DNA of 64,000 nucleotides from Scolanthus callimorphus (GCA_033964015.1 CM066916.1:33338712-33402711), one strand, 5' to 3'; counted from the first letter of the stretch, positions 35,101 to 44,444 are shown. Numbers and translations are program-made. Notes: generated by a model from the sequence alone, not told the origin.

Positions 35101-38100
35101 CCTCTCGCCCTCATGGCCTCTGAGTCAATAGCGTCCGCTAGTACTTAATGTTATAATTTGATTTATTTAATCCTTTCAGAATCACATCGCCGAGCGAATA
35201 TGGGTTGAAATCAATAGTCGCTGTACCTATCCCATTAAAACTGTGCTTGTCAGAATGAAAAATCAAGATTTACTAGACATGGAGGATACCTACGCCAGAT
35301 ATTGCCTCTCTGAGTTTCTGATGCGCATATTGAAAACGCCGCTGCAAAATGTGATAGATGCTTGGAATTCAAGAAGTATACCTGGTAAGATCATGAGCTT
35401 GAATTGATTATCTGAGGGAAAATAATGGTTAAAGCAGATCTGGAGAGTTCGGGTAATGCTTGGAAAATAAATGAGAATTTACAGATGCAAGGAGTAGGGA
35501 AAGAAAGGTCATACCTATGCCTACGTGTTTTTTTCTAGATCCGTTAAAGAGCATATAACTCCTCAGAGGAGAGAAAGTGTAGTGAAAGCTGTGCGTGAGC
35601 AAATCAAAAGTTTCAAGCAAATTTGATGACGTAATCGGAGGTAGAAAATATGCGCCAGTAAGTTCATAATCCATGGACGTTTTTGCACTAATAATCCTCT
35701 CGCGCCGCATCATCAAAAGTTATCATATACAAAATATGTGAAAAGTCCATTAACTGTTACAAAAGGCCAGGTTCCTGCGCCACAGAGCTGCAAAACCACG
35801 CAATTTCCTTGCATACTTGGGGAACTGTGTTATACAATAGATTTTTCTCATTAGTAAGGAAGTATGGGAGGGTGAAAACACAAAATACAGCAAATGTATG
35901 AAATGTATGATAGTCGGGTCCGCCGCCTATGGATCAAGCCAACTATCGGTCGAAAACAACAACAATCTAAAAACGTTTCAGGTTACCTTTCTTTTTATTG
36001 AATAAAAATACGACCAAACTCGGTCGACCGTCACGACCGTTTATTTGGCGCCAAAAACAAAGGGAGACCAATGACCCCTAGTAATTTTGTTACCAAGCAA
36101 GTACCAGGGATCTTCTGAATTTATAGATTTATTGTCAATTCCTTTAACAAGCTTGACGCGGGAAGTTAGCAATGGGCAGGGTTGCGAGCCCAGAAACTGC
36201 TGACACTTCCAAATTCTGGCGTCTTGAAGATCAGTTCTAATACCTATAAAATTCCATCTATTATGTTTTGACTAAATCTCGAGTAATCAATTCTGTGCAC
36301 AAAGAAATAATAGTAAGTAACTAAAATGAAATATTAAATCAATAGCAATGCTTTATAAGAAAAGTCTTTCCGTAACATACTCCCTTTCCCAGTGACACAT
36401 GTCCTGATACGCCCGGCGTAACTAATTGATAAAATTGATAATTTGTACCAGCTGATAATCAATTTTTTATGGTAAAGTTACTGATTCTATTGATAAATTG
36501 TGCCAATTGTTATCAATTAGTAAATTGATTATCAATTGGTATCGGCAATTGATAACAATTGATAATGTTCAAAATCTGAGTGAGTATCAATTGGCTATCA
36601 ATTGCTGATAACTGTTGATAATCAATTTACTAATTGATATCAATTGCCTATCAATTGCCTATCAATTGTATCAATTAGAAATTGATTATCAATTTTTATC
36701 AATTAGTTACGCCGGGTGATACGTCATATACAGTGGTACCTATATCATGGAGAGAATGCTCTCTTTTTATTGCGTCAAAATCCGGTCGGTGGGTGATATA
36801 AAATATCAATAATACCAAAGATCTGTGAAACTGCACTGAAAGTTCGGCGCAGTCTTTGTTTTGTTTTATCCCTTTCCAGCTCCTTGACAAGTCGCCCAAT
36901 TTTCTTCTCAGCTCGAAAGACTTTGTTCCAGGCGTATCCAATGTTGACTTCATACTCCTTAGCTGATTTTTCATGTGCTTTAAGTTGAGAGGACAGCTCA
37001 CAAACTGCGTCACAAAGCTTCCTTTGGTTGGTAGAACGAACGAGGATGAAATAAGAACTGTACACAAATGTGTCCTCTAGGAATGGTTCTTACAACGGAG
37101 TTAACCCTGTCCTCGTCAGACAATATACTTGGAAACTCTGCTCAACTCAATCTACCAAAGGCTTAATCTTTGAAATGAACTTGAACTCTTGGGTGTTCAA
37201 GAGGCCCTTATTCGTTGGATCAAGGCGTTCCTGGTTGGCCGGCAGCAGAGAGTTAGAATTCACGGCACTCTGTCTTCCCCCATCTCACCACGGGGCGGGA
37301 TTTCGCAAGGGACCAAACTTGCTCCGCTGCTGTTTGCCTTAGACTTCCTGATCACTCATATATGACGCTTCCTCTCATGTGATGGATATGTTGCACCATA
37401 TCCATCCATTGCACCATATCCATCCAAAAGCTCATGATGTAAAAGCGTGAAACGAGCATTGTACTCGACCCACCCCATTTTCTCAAGTGTAGCTATTTTT
37501 AGATTTGCCTAATTTACATATTCCGAAATCCGGCAACTAAATGGTGGCCAAAAATCCCCAAACCTCTAACTAAACGCCGTCCTTGTGAGGTTTATCTGTT
37601 TCCATTCCATTTGAAACCCATTCCTTATTTTTTCCAATTACAAGGAACTAATAATACGTGTCGAGACGCAAATTTTAAAGCAATGTGTTGAAGTCTTCGC
37701 TGATCGAACCGGATATTCGAATCGCCTGTACATAAATGGCTGTTTCCCGGTGTCAAATAAAGCACACAATGGTTTTGGAAAGATATAATCTTCATGGAAT
37801 AGCTTTGGGGATCTGTACTGTGAGGTTTTTATCATGAAGCAGAACAATTTATGAATGATTCTGACAACAGTGAATATCGGTGCGAGCGAACTTCTACTAG
37901 ATCCGTAAAAACCTCTTCTTCTGATTCTTGAGCTCTCTTCTAAACTCCTTTCCTCTGATTCTGATATGTCTTCTAGTTCGCTACTTTTCAAATAATCGCT
38001 GCTAGTAGTACTCCCACTTCCCTCCGCCGTCTCGTCCGCCATTTTTAATTTCATTCGAAATATGCGAGCTGTTGCAGTGCGAGCGCTGTGATTGGTCAGT

Positions 38101-41100
38101 TTTTAGCGCGAAAGGTTCTAAAAAAACATCACTTGTGAAAATGGAGTGGACATACCCTAATAACAGCGTTTCACGCTTTTACATCATGAACTTTTGATCC
38201 ATCACAGAGTTTTGATTCTAGCTTTTTTTGGCCATAGCATCATGCAGTTTACATTAGATGGTTTCTAATTTCCATGCTTCATCACAATCTGATTGAGGTT
38301 TCACAAATGTCCATAACAGGTTCTGGCTGAATGCATTCTATCCTTGGCTTATGCCAAGCTTGTGGGGGGCAGGTATTTATTTGATTTGTAGTATAGACAC
38401 TGGTAGTGTTGAAGCACTGTGGTTCGGAAGATACGATAATACAGTGTTCCCTGGAGCTGCAACAAAATAATTATGAAGTTCAATGCGAAGGCAACACTTT
38501 ATAAAAACCACCCAGATGGATATTCTTGAATTCCCATAACTTTTTTTAGCCGGTTTGATATAGAACTGAGATTTTAAAGAATAATTTATTGAGAACCTTG
38601 AATGGGATGCTGTGTTTATCCATGAATCTGTTTTAAATTCCATATGAATTATGGCATTCCATTACAAAAACTCCCTGTTTTGCTGTAGAAATTTTCACTC
38701 TGCTGAGCCGTAGTAGGTTCACAAACAATACATCTTTTTAGTAACTTATCCCGCTTTACATATGTATGAAAGACAAATAACCTTGGTCAATCCATTCGTC
38801 GCCTAATTTAAATTTAAATTTCATGAGGAGGCTCGTACCTCCGCCGGCTTCGAGAGCCACACTAAGCACCAGCAACAGGGCCGTAGCTGAGCAAATGGCA
38901 AATGCAACACAGTCCTTGAGAAGTAGCCCGGTTTAAGGGCTGTTTCGCGTTTCAACTGCTCATATGGTAACCAAACATTTACCCCCATGTAAAAAGTAAC
39001 TTTATGTGGACCCAACTCAATGCAACCGCCTGAGAAACTGCCTCGCAATCTCTACAATCACCATAAATTTATTAAGCCCGGGCTTAACGGCAGCTACACG
39101 GCTGAGCAAGCATCTTTGCAACACATGTCGTAGCTTGCAACACCATAGCTTTCAGAGAAAAACTTCTACCTCTATACCCAAGTTATCCTTTCCCGCAGCC
39201 CTTTAGATTGTTTGCGATTAGATTGTCGTGCGGTGACTTTTGGTAGCTCATATCGAGCCGTTTTGTATTCAGATACTTCCACTTTCCGCCATATTGGATT
39301 TGTTTACCCATTTCAGGTCACGTGACTACGAAGGTAAAGCTAGAGGTTTATTGGTTAAGGAATGGTCCATGCTTAGCGTGCGTATATCCAGTTCTGGAAG
39401 CACGCGGATAGTTGAGAGAGCACGAAGGTAGCGTAAGAGTCGCACGAGGCGTAAGCCGAGTGCGACTCTAGCTAGCCGAGTGCTCTCTCAACTATCCGAG
39501 TGCTTCCAGAACTGGATATACGCACTGCTAAGTATGGACCATTGCTTTTATAACGTAGACAGCTAAGTTTCGCAAAATAAAGTTGGAAACAAAACTCACG
39601 CAAACAATAATCGCTATGACTCTGATAAATTTAAATCATGCTCAAAGGGCGGGAATAAAATGCAAATTTTCCAATTATTTATTGGTTTAAATTATAGGAT
39701 ATACACACGTACTGACAAATCTCTTCTCTCTTTTTAGCCGTTGTAATTACACTGTAAGTGGACTTTTCAAAAGCTAGTGGAAAATATCGCATTGTGTGTA
39801 AGCCTACTTATAGTGGAAGCAATTCAACAACATCGTTGCATTCAGCACTGAAATTTAATTTTAAGCAATTATTGGATGAGGTTTTTGTGATCTCCAGAAT
39901 AAACAATGTCGAGACAGGTGGAATCAGGCGAGGCTGTGAGGCCGAGCCTGATTCCACTTGGCGAGATATTGTTTATTCTGGAGATCACAAAAACCGAATT
40001 CAATAATTGTTTTATTATACATTGATTCAGTAGAAATACTTTTATTTCTGTCAAGCAACTTATTTTACACAAGCGCCTTGTTAAAATAGGAAAAGCGCTC
40101 TAGTCCCATGATGCATTGCGCGCGTATCAAGAATCAGCTAGCTGATTCTTGAAGAATCAGCATGCTGATTCTTGAAGACCCTCAAAGTGCGTGATTCCCA
40201 AAGTAAAGCGCGCGCTCTTAGCCAATCAGAATCGATTAGCGAGTACAATGTATAATAATACAAGGAAACCCTTTTCAAATTAAATGACAAAATAAACATT
40301 GACCATTTCGTAGAAAATATAATGAAAACATAGTCTTTTCTGATTCTCATATTTTATTAGGCAATCATGGCATTGCAAGAGAAAAGAATTTGAAGAAAAT
40401 CGAAAGCAGCGAAGGAAACCTTACTCGCCAAAACGCAAAAGAGAAATTGCAGACTATTAAATTTGAAGTAGCTGAATTAAGAGTTAAAGACATTCATCCT
40501 AAACGAAATTAATTTGGATCAATTGATTTACTTACCTGCTAACTTGTTCCTTTCACGAATTTTTCACATGACAGTTTTATGGCCGCTGAAGTAGAAATTC
40601 TTCCGGACTTGAATGAAAACAGCGCTCAAAACAGAGCCCTCAAAACTCGCACGAAAAGGAGCAAACTTTTGCAAAAATAAACCTATTTTTCAGTCATCGG
40701 ATTTCCCAAACTACATAAATCCATCTGAAACAGGTTCCTTTTCACTTGCTTTCAATTTCCAGAGCTTGTTTTAGATCGAGGATGTTGTTTTTGACAGCTT
40801 TTATGACATCCCGTTTCGCTTGATTCCGAGTGATGACGTAATTTCTATGGGAAATCTATATGGTATATCCATTTCTTTCACATAGAAAATTCAGCCGATC
40901 AGAGCGCGCGTTATATCGTGTCTATGTTATAAAACATTCCCACTGCACCCCACCAAAGAATAAGCTAATGAGGTTCCGTCTGAGATTGTTGAAAGTCAAT
41001 GATCAACAAGGTATTGTTCAGGGGCGTAGCTAAAGCTCATTTTGGGACGAAAAATATATAATATCAGGGTCAAGACATATTCTCACAGTTGTGATCTTAC

Positions 41101-44100
41101 CTTTCTTATGAAAACATATCTTATATATTTTAATACCAGGTACCGTAGGGCAGAAGCTCTTACTGGGGCCGTGCCCCCCCCCCCCCCCCCAGTTTTTCCC
41201 CAAACAACCCTAAAACTCCCGATTTTGCTTCCTGCATATAAAAGTTCTCCCAAACATGCGATAATTTCACATGCTGGGCTCTAAATTTTCGGCGCGCTTC
41301 GCGCGCAATAGAGTTTGAACTTTCTTTAAAACCTGCCTTGAGACTTTTTTATATCTCGTGCCCCCCCAGTTTTTGGAGGCTTGCTACGGCCCTGACTTGT
41401 AGATATGCCTCGTACGACAATCTATAAAAAAAGGACGCATTTGAGAGCTAACATGGGAAACTGGGTCGTAGCCATATTCCGTTACACGCTAGCCGTGTGG
41501 CTTTTTCTTAAAAACCTCCAAAATTTGCCAAAACATAACTTGTGCATAGGGGTTAATAAAATAGCTGGAGCTGTAAATATGGAACTGTACCGTAATTCGA
41601 AAAACATGTATCTCATTGACCATACGCTTTCTGCTGGCTCTGGCTGAGAAGTGGATTAAACAGGAATTGCCCTACTATTTTGCCCAGTTCATGTTCTAAC
41701 GTACAGTTCCTCTCTCTCTCAAATTATTATAGAGAAGATTACATATTCAGTACTTGTTTTGGATCACTTGTTCAACAACGATCTTGACGAGTGTCTACAG
41801 CCGGCATAGGTAAACGGGTGTAGGTAAACTTACACGGAGAGTACCTCAGGGGTGCATACTAGATCCTGCTCTATTCCTGCTTTACACCTCACCCAATGGG
41901 GACATCATACGTGAAGATGTGTTGTGCTTCCGTCTCTATGACACTAATTATGCACACCATGTAACTTCCACGAGCTTGGTGATGCTAAGATTCGATTCGC
42001 GCGGAGACGTGCGTCGCGCTATCCACATGTGGATGTCCACAACTTACTAAAACTCAGCACGGATGACACTGCATGAGCTGCTGTTCCTTCACTCAAGATT
42101 GCAGCATTTCCCGAAAGCCTGAGTCTGACTCTGCCCCCCCCCCCCCCCCCCCCCCCCAGCATATAGTAGGGCATTGCAAATGATGATCTTTCACAAGCCG
42201 AGTAGGTACAAAATCGTTTGCTAGCAAGTTAACAAGATTTGGAGCATTAACAAAACATGCAATTCTTACCGGCGACGGCACTGTCGCCGAATCTTTGACT
42301 TTACCATCAGCAACAATTGAAACCCCCATAGTATCATTCCAGTCTGGTATTCAACATTTTGCTTGATTTGAAGATTGAAAGAAGACACACGCTTTTTTTG
42401 CTATCCAGCTTTTTCGATGCCGAATAACTCGGCAAAAGCCTAAAGTCAGCTCGAAGGCCGTTGTTGTATGGAAAATTCCTTCGGCTTTGCAATTTTTAAC
42501 CCGTACATCCCTTCATTGACATTCACTTATGCTTAAATTACCATAAACACCATAGAAGAGGTCAATAAAGTCGTCAAATGTTTCTTAGAAAGTAGTTTTC
42601 TCTCGCCTCCCCTTCGCAAAACTAGATAGTCTAGAGGCCAAACCCGGTTTTTAGCAATTTGGCTGGGTGGCAGGCTGTCCTTGGTGTCGTTTTAAAGCTC
42701 AGACCCTGCTCTGTCCGAATCAAAATGTTTCCAGCCGAAAAAAGTGTCCAAAGGCCTTGGCAACCTGGCCTGAAGTACACATAGAATTTTGTCTGGAAAT
42801 GAAGATAAATAGCTGTTTTATCGGTTTTTAAAGGTTTTTTCGCGAATTATTACACATAGCTATCCGATAAATGTCTAAAGTCACTCGTCCAATCACGGGC
42901 GAAAATTTGATGGCAAATCATTGCTGACGTCAGCATTGACGCGTACGCTCTTTGCCTAACGGCGTGAAAAGGCCTTGTGTGGCTACAAAATCGGGTGTTT
43001 TGAGGCAATTACAGTTCATAAAGACCTGTTAAGACCACTGAAGTGACCAGAAAGACATTTCTTATGCTAGAACATTTTGGCAACAAATCTGCCAATTTTC
43101 ACTGTCAAAATAGCGCAAACGTAGAATCCACAGGTGTTTCACTTCTCAGGTCAGTCACTTCACGTTTATGCATTTCTCCGTTAAAACCCACAAATTTTGA
43201 GCTCGATTTGCTCCCAAAGAGAAAATGATACTAACAAACATTATGTTTTTACGAGTGAAAAACTTGAACACATGCGATATAACACATCCTCTAATTGGCC
43301 CGTTCAGGCCGTCGGGCGGTAAGGAGAATTTATATATTCACACAAAATGTTGAAATAAATTCATTTTAAATATTTCGCTTCAAAAAGTGAAAGATATTTT
43401 ATAAAAGCAATAGAGAACTTTTTCTCAGTGTCTATATACTCTGATGCAAACACTCGGGTAGGGTGGGAGAATTCTCGACTGGTTATGCAGCCAGAACTGT
43501 CTCGAATTCTCCCAACCTCCCCTCGTTTGCGTCAGAGTATGTAGACACGGAAAAGTTCTCTTTAAATATTGGTGCTGCACGAACAACTTAAAAGTTTAGT
43601 TCTTACTAGGGATTTTCGCGTGGACTAGAGCATCCTTGAGCGATTTTTCCCTCTGTAAGCAACGAAAGGGGGATTTGTGAAAATGCTGGCTGTGTGAGGT
43701 TGACCTTAAGATTCAGGTTCGCCGGGTTACATTTGGTTTTTCACTTGCTTTCTAATTTTTGTGAATTTAATGGCTGTTGGGGTCCACGTCTTCAATACTG
43801 GATTAACAGTAACTGACACCAGGGCCATATTTATTATGAGTGTCGAAAACTAAACGCAAATACAAACCACTAGACAATCAGGAGTGGAAGCCATTTAACG
43901 ACAAACCAATCAGGAGTCGAAGTAAGTCAGACTTGCGTTTAGTTATGACTTGAGCAACGGCGTGTTTTGATCCGCAATTTGATTGGCTAAAAGACGAAAG
44001 ACATTGCTCTTGACCAATAGAAACGTTGACTAAACGCAAGTCTGGCTTACTTTCGGCGGTCATCTGAAATCCGCTCTTTTCACCCGCCTAAAGTTATGTT

Positions 44101-44444
44101 TGTACGAAGACTTTTATTTTTCTTTAGGGAAAGGAGTACCAGAGGTTCGCTTTAGAAGCAACAACCGTTGTGCCGCCTTGCAACCCTATCAGGTGCCACA
44201 CGGTTCTGAAGTTCTTCAAGAATACAGGCAGTTAGGAGGCCACATCACAGCCGTCAGCCTCTTTGGTACAGATCTTCTGTATAACAACCAGCTCGCAAAG
44301 GAACAGCGCGACACAGACTTCATAGAACGATTTGGCTCTTTCGAATTTATTTCACATGCCATTGCAAATCACCAAGAGAATTTGTTTCAGCAAGCGCTAG
44401 CACAGTACATTGATATGACACTCTATGGGACTTCTGCTAACTAG
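23155..44444 (+). CDS. Integrase-core (DDE) domain protein, complete, five exons over 21.3 kb
   Basis: Exons are 23155-23391, 29473-29798, 32276-32423, 35180-35384 and 44128-44444 (TAG). All junctions are GT..AG with agreeing phases, giving 410 residues with no stop. The N-terminal part has helix-turn-helix-like stretches (residues about 7-45, and GRRMLTGLLRSRGHRMGERT at 85-104). The core shows AGHKIHLDQNEKL (Asp145), VLGTDGFSGKIVG (159-171), YGLWDQVRVDGGREF (Asp203) and NHIAERIWVEIN (Glu242): a D, D, E set with 38 residues between the last two, as in retroviral and Ginger-type integrases. The C-terminus (294-410) is less familiar. I recall similar unannotated multi-exon proteins in cnidarians and fish, unverified. 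No gag, reverse transcriptase or flanking repeats are present. An AATAAA lies at 44539-44544. It is either a domesticated integrase or an intron-bearing member of a transposon-derived family. Function unknown. Confidence 0.85.
23791..24722. mobile_element. 932-bp TIR element in intron 1 of the integrase-core gene
   Basis: Left arm GTATATAGTGGTTTCAATAA, GTTTGTCACCCAAAAGACTA and CTGTCGGCGCCG is inverted at the right (GGCGCCGGACAGC, TTTGGGTGACAAACTTCATT, GAAACCACTATATGC). Arms are about 65 bp. No transposase is visible inside. Confidence 0.8.
24752..25161. mobile_element. TIR element containing a tRNA-like segment
   Basis: TGTGTTCAGGAAGTCACTAT and ATCCCAATGGTTGAAACCAG at the left are inverted at the right (TGGTTTCAACCATTGGGATA, TAGTGATTTCCGTGTGTTCA). 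The interior carries the tRNA-like piece described next. Confidence 0.7.
24862..24927 (-). repeat. tRNA-derived (SINE-like) segment
   Basis: On the minus strand TAGCCTAGTGGTTAGAGTC resembles a tRNA A box and GGTCCAGGATCGAATC a B box, at tRNA-like spacing. It is not a clean tRNA: no full acceptor stem is visible. Probably a SINE head or tRNA pseudogene. Confidence 0.5.
25255..25409. mobile_element. Foldback MITE, family A, copy in integrase-core gene intron 1
   Basis: TTTGATTCCAGAAATTATCC at the left and ATTTTCTAGAACCACACATT at the right, with the shared ACGGAAGGGATTGGAAATTC core and a (GT)n/poly(G) insert near 25322. Confidence 0.8.
26061..27112. mobile_element. 1.05-kb TIR element, integrase-core gene intron 1
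   Basis: GGTATCAACACAGGTCCCCA, AGCTCTATGGGAGTTTCAAA and TTTAAATAAAGCTGAAATAG are inverted at the right (CTACTTTAGCTTTATTTAAA, TTTGAAACTCCCACGGAGCT, TGGGGAACCTGTGGTATC). A second foldback, about 26788-26972 (TTATTGATCTCATTATTCAA / TTGAATAATGAGATCAATAA), is nested inside. GGGGGTCCATGGACYAGT is tandemly repeated near 26975. Confidence 0.85.
27120..28230. other. Intron sequence, no gene seen
   Basis: Part of intron 1 of the integrase-core gene. No exon, RNA gene or clear inverted repeat was recognised. Confidence 0.4.
28232..28281 (+). repeat. Poly(C) run and (CAGA)n microsatellite
   Basis: About 15 C residues are followed by about seven CAGA units. Confidence 0.9.
28440..28700 (-). pseudogene. 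Non-LTR retrotransposon ORF2 C-terminus, remnant
   Basis: The minus-strand frame reads LTRLRVSNH, a stop, then IETGRYSR, then KCICPLCHESVEDELNLIT and CKMQYDSLRH. This matches the Cys-rich end of many LINE ORF2 proteins (consensus ICPLC..VEDE.HF...C..Y..LR). In-frame stops and the missing reverse transcriptase show it is dead. It lies antisense in intron 1 of the integrase-core gene. Confidence 0.75.
30421..30449 (+). repeat. Poly(C)29 tract
   Basis: 29 consecutive C within a wider region (29870-30620) rich in CCCTCCCC words. Confidence 0.95.
30856..31816. repeat. Dispersed repeat with a 355-bp near-exact tandem duplication
   Basis: CTCATTTGCATAAGCAGGGT at 30856 opens the repeat. From 31107 a 355-bp unit (TTCTTAGGAATAGTAATCAT and onward) repeats at 31462-31816 with only a few substitutions, so the duplication is young. 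Each unit holds TGACGTCA and an ATTGATTGACACCTCAATCAAT hairpin of 22 bp (GATTGA/TCAATC). The older copy at 8735 lacks the duplication. Confidence 0.85.
31826..32126. mobile_element. Composite element C, copy 2
   Basis: TTTTAGTCAAATCACACTAG and CTAGTGTGATTTGACTAAAA, then the hairpin ACAATTATTCCTCGAGCCCG ... CGGGCTCGAGGAATAATTGT. Layout is identical to the copy at 18265. It lies in intron 2 of the integrase-core gene. Confidence 0.9.
32519..32612. repeat. Small foldback
   Basis: AAAGAACGTATAGTCTCATT, TTGCAGCAGTAGC and GTCTCTGTC pair with GACAGAGACCGCTACAGCTG, CAAAAGGAGACTAAAGAACG. Confidence 0.8.
32685..33143. mobile_element. 459-bp TIR element with CTCTCCTAAATR ends
   Basis: CTCTCCTAAATGAACATCTA and AGTGCGCCCTTACAAACC at the left are inverted at the right (GGGTTGTAAGGGCGCACTTA, GATGTTATTTAGGAGAG). 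A poly(G) run follows the left arm and a poly(C) run precedes the right arm. The internal GGTATCTTTTAGGGGTGAAA recurs inverted near 55095. Confidence 0.85.
33297..34288. mobile_element. About 1-kb element with subterminal CGAGTTGGATTT repeats
   Basis: The left end (AACCCCGAGTTAGGATTTTG, then three GAGTTGGATTT units) is mirrored at the right (repeated AACTCGAAAATCC units, ending AAATCCTAACTCGGGGTTTA). The interior has an open frame of about 98 codons on the plus strand (33653-33949) without recognisable domains, overlapped by one on the minus strand. Confidence 0.75.
34374..35140. mobile_element. Nest: composite element C copy 3 interrupted by other foldbacks
   Basis: Element C starts near 34571 (AGTCAAATCACACTAGTGGT), stops after AGGCTATAAG near 34655 and resumes near 34974 (GCTTATAACCTACTAGTAGC), ending near 35090 and followed by part of its hairpin. 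Between lie a foldback about ATTAGTCGCCGAAGG / CCTGAGGCGACTAATT and a unit bounded by TTTAGTATAATTACTCAAGC and GCTTGAGAAATTATACTAAA. A further TTAGTATAATTACTCAAGTG lies at 34374. Confidence 0.7.
35400..36405. other. Intron sequence, no gene seen
   Basis: Part of intron 4 of the integrase-core gene. Open frames on the minus strand (35429-35716) show no domain or splice support. Confidence 0.4.
36412..36717. mobile_element. MITE built almost wholly of CAATTGATA words
   Basis: CCCGGCGTAACTAATTGATA and TATCAATTAGTTACGCCGGG are terminal inverted repeats. The roughly 270 bp between them are dense repeats of ATTGATAATCAATT, CTATCAATTGC and ATTGATAACAATTG, themselves palindromic. Confidence 0.85.
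36775..37065 (-). pseudogene. Orphan coding-like segment with coiled coil
   Basis: The minus-strand frame of about 96 codons contains a charged helical stretch (LCDAVCELSSQLKAHEKSAK, then ...YAWNKVFRAEKKIGRLVKEL) with heptad-like spacing, then FSAVSQIFGIIDIL, which is hydrophobic. It looks like one exon of a larger protein, but no partner exon was found. It abuts the CAATTGATA element. It may be an exon fragment captured or stranded here. Confidence 0.35.
37160..37345 (+). pseudogene. LINE reverse-transcriptase fragment
   Basis: The plus-strand frame reads LGVQEALIRWIKAFLVGRQQ, then RVRIHGTLSS, then GGISQGTKLAPLLFAL. These match the palm region of non-LTR reverse transcriptases (LIRWI..FL.GR.Q.V, G.PQGT.L.PLLF). 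The catalytic YxDD segment is absent, so this is a short dead fragment. Confidence 0.8.
37425..38197. mobile_element. 773-bp TIR element carrying a MADE-type exon
   Basis: CAAAAGCTCATGATGTAAAA and GCGTGAAACG at the left are inverted at the right (CGTTTCACGCTTTTACATCA, TGAACTTTTG). Similarity of arms continues to CCATTTTCTCAAGTG / CACTTGTGAAAATGG. It encloses the minus-strand coding-like exon described next. Confidence 0.8.
37865..38042 (-). pseudogene. Coding-like exon starting MADETAEG inside a TIR element
   Basis: On the minus strand AAAATGGCGGACGAGACG begins a Ser/Glu-rich frame (MADETAEGSGSTTSSDYLKS, then SELEDISESEERSLEES, then SRIRRRGFYGSSRSS). Composition and the good start context look like a real first exon of a regulatory or transposon-encoded protein. 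Reading continues to 37638 but the later part looks non-coding. No downstream exon is seen. Confidence 0.4.
39361..39545. mobile_element. Near-perfect foldback MITE, about 185 bp
   Basis: AATGGTCCATGCTTAGCGTG, CGTATATCCAGTTCTGGAAG and CACGCGGATAGTTGAGAGAG pair with CTCTCTCAACTATCCGAGTG, CTTCCAGAACTGGATATACG and CACTGCTAAGTATGGACCAT. The GAGTCGCAC/GTGCGACTC centre pairs too. Confidence 0.9.
39858..40010. mobile_element. Foldback, family D
   Basis: AAGCAATTATTGGATGAGGT, TTTTGTGATCTCCAGAATAA and ACAATGTCGAGACAGGTGGA pair with TCCACTTGGCGAGATATTGT, TTATTCTGGAGATCACAAAA and ACCGAATTCAATAATTG. A left-half copy lies at 49204-49272. Confidence 0.9.
40015..41150. other. Intron sequence with small hairpins, no gene seen
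   Basis: AAGAATCAGCTAGCTGATTC and AAGAATCAGCATGCTGATTC lie in tandem near 40129-40175, each a palindrome. Otherwise nothing was recognised in this part of intron 4. Confidence 0.5.
41153..41397. mobile_element. Element E, copy 1 (GGGCCGTAGC-type ends, poly(C) inside)
   Basis: CTTACTGGGGCCGTGCCCCC, AGTTTTTCCCCAAACAACCC and ATGCTGGGCTCTAAATTTTC are shared with the copy at 55423. The right end TTGCTACGGCCCTGAC is the inverse of the GGGCCGTAGC left end of that copy. Confidence 0.8.
41835..41956 (+). pseudogene. LINE reverse-transcriptase fragment with degraded catalytic box
   Basis: The frame reads RRVPQGCILDPALFLLYTSP, then NGDIIRED, then FRLYDTNYAH. The family consensus is GVPQGS.LGPLLF.LYTSP and a YADDT catalytic box. 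Here that box is LYDTN, so the second aspartate is lost. Confidence 0.75.
42134..42158 (+). repeat. Poly(C) tract of about 24
   Basis: Uninterrupted C run in intron 4 of the integrase-core gene. Confidence 0.95.
42160..43405. other. Intron sequence, no gene seen
   Basis: No exon or repeat boundary was recognised in this part of intron 4. Confidence 0.4.
43412..43562. mobile_element. Foldback MITE, about 150 bp
   Basis: AGAGAACTTTTTCTCAGTGT, CTATATACTCTGATGCAAAC and GGGAGAATTCTCGA pair with TCGAATTCTCCCAACCTCCC, GTTTGCGTCAGAGTATGTAG and ACACGGAAAAGTTCTCT. Confidence 0.85.
43908..44062. repeat. Inverted repeat just before the last integrase-core exon
   Basis: AAGTAAGTCAGACTTGCGTT, then TAGT, is inverted as GACTAAACGCAAGTCTGGCT, then TACTTTC. 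The 3' arm ends about 66 bp before the acceptor at 44127. Confidence 0.7.
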
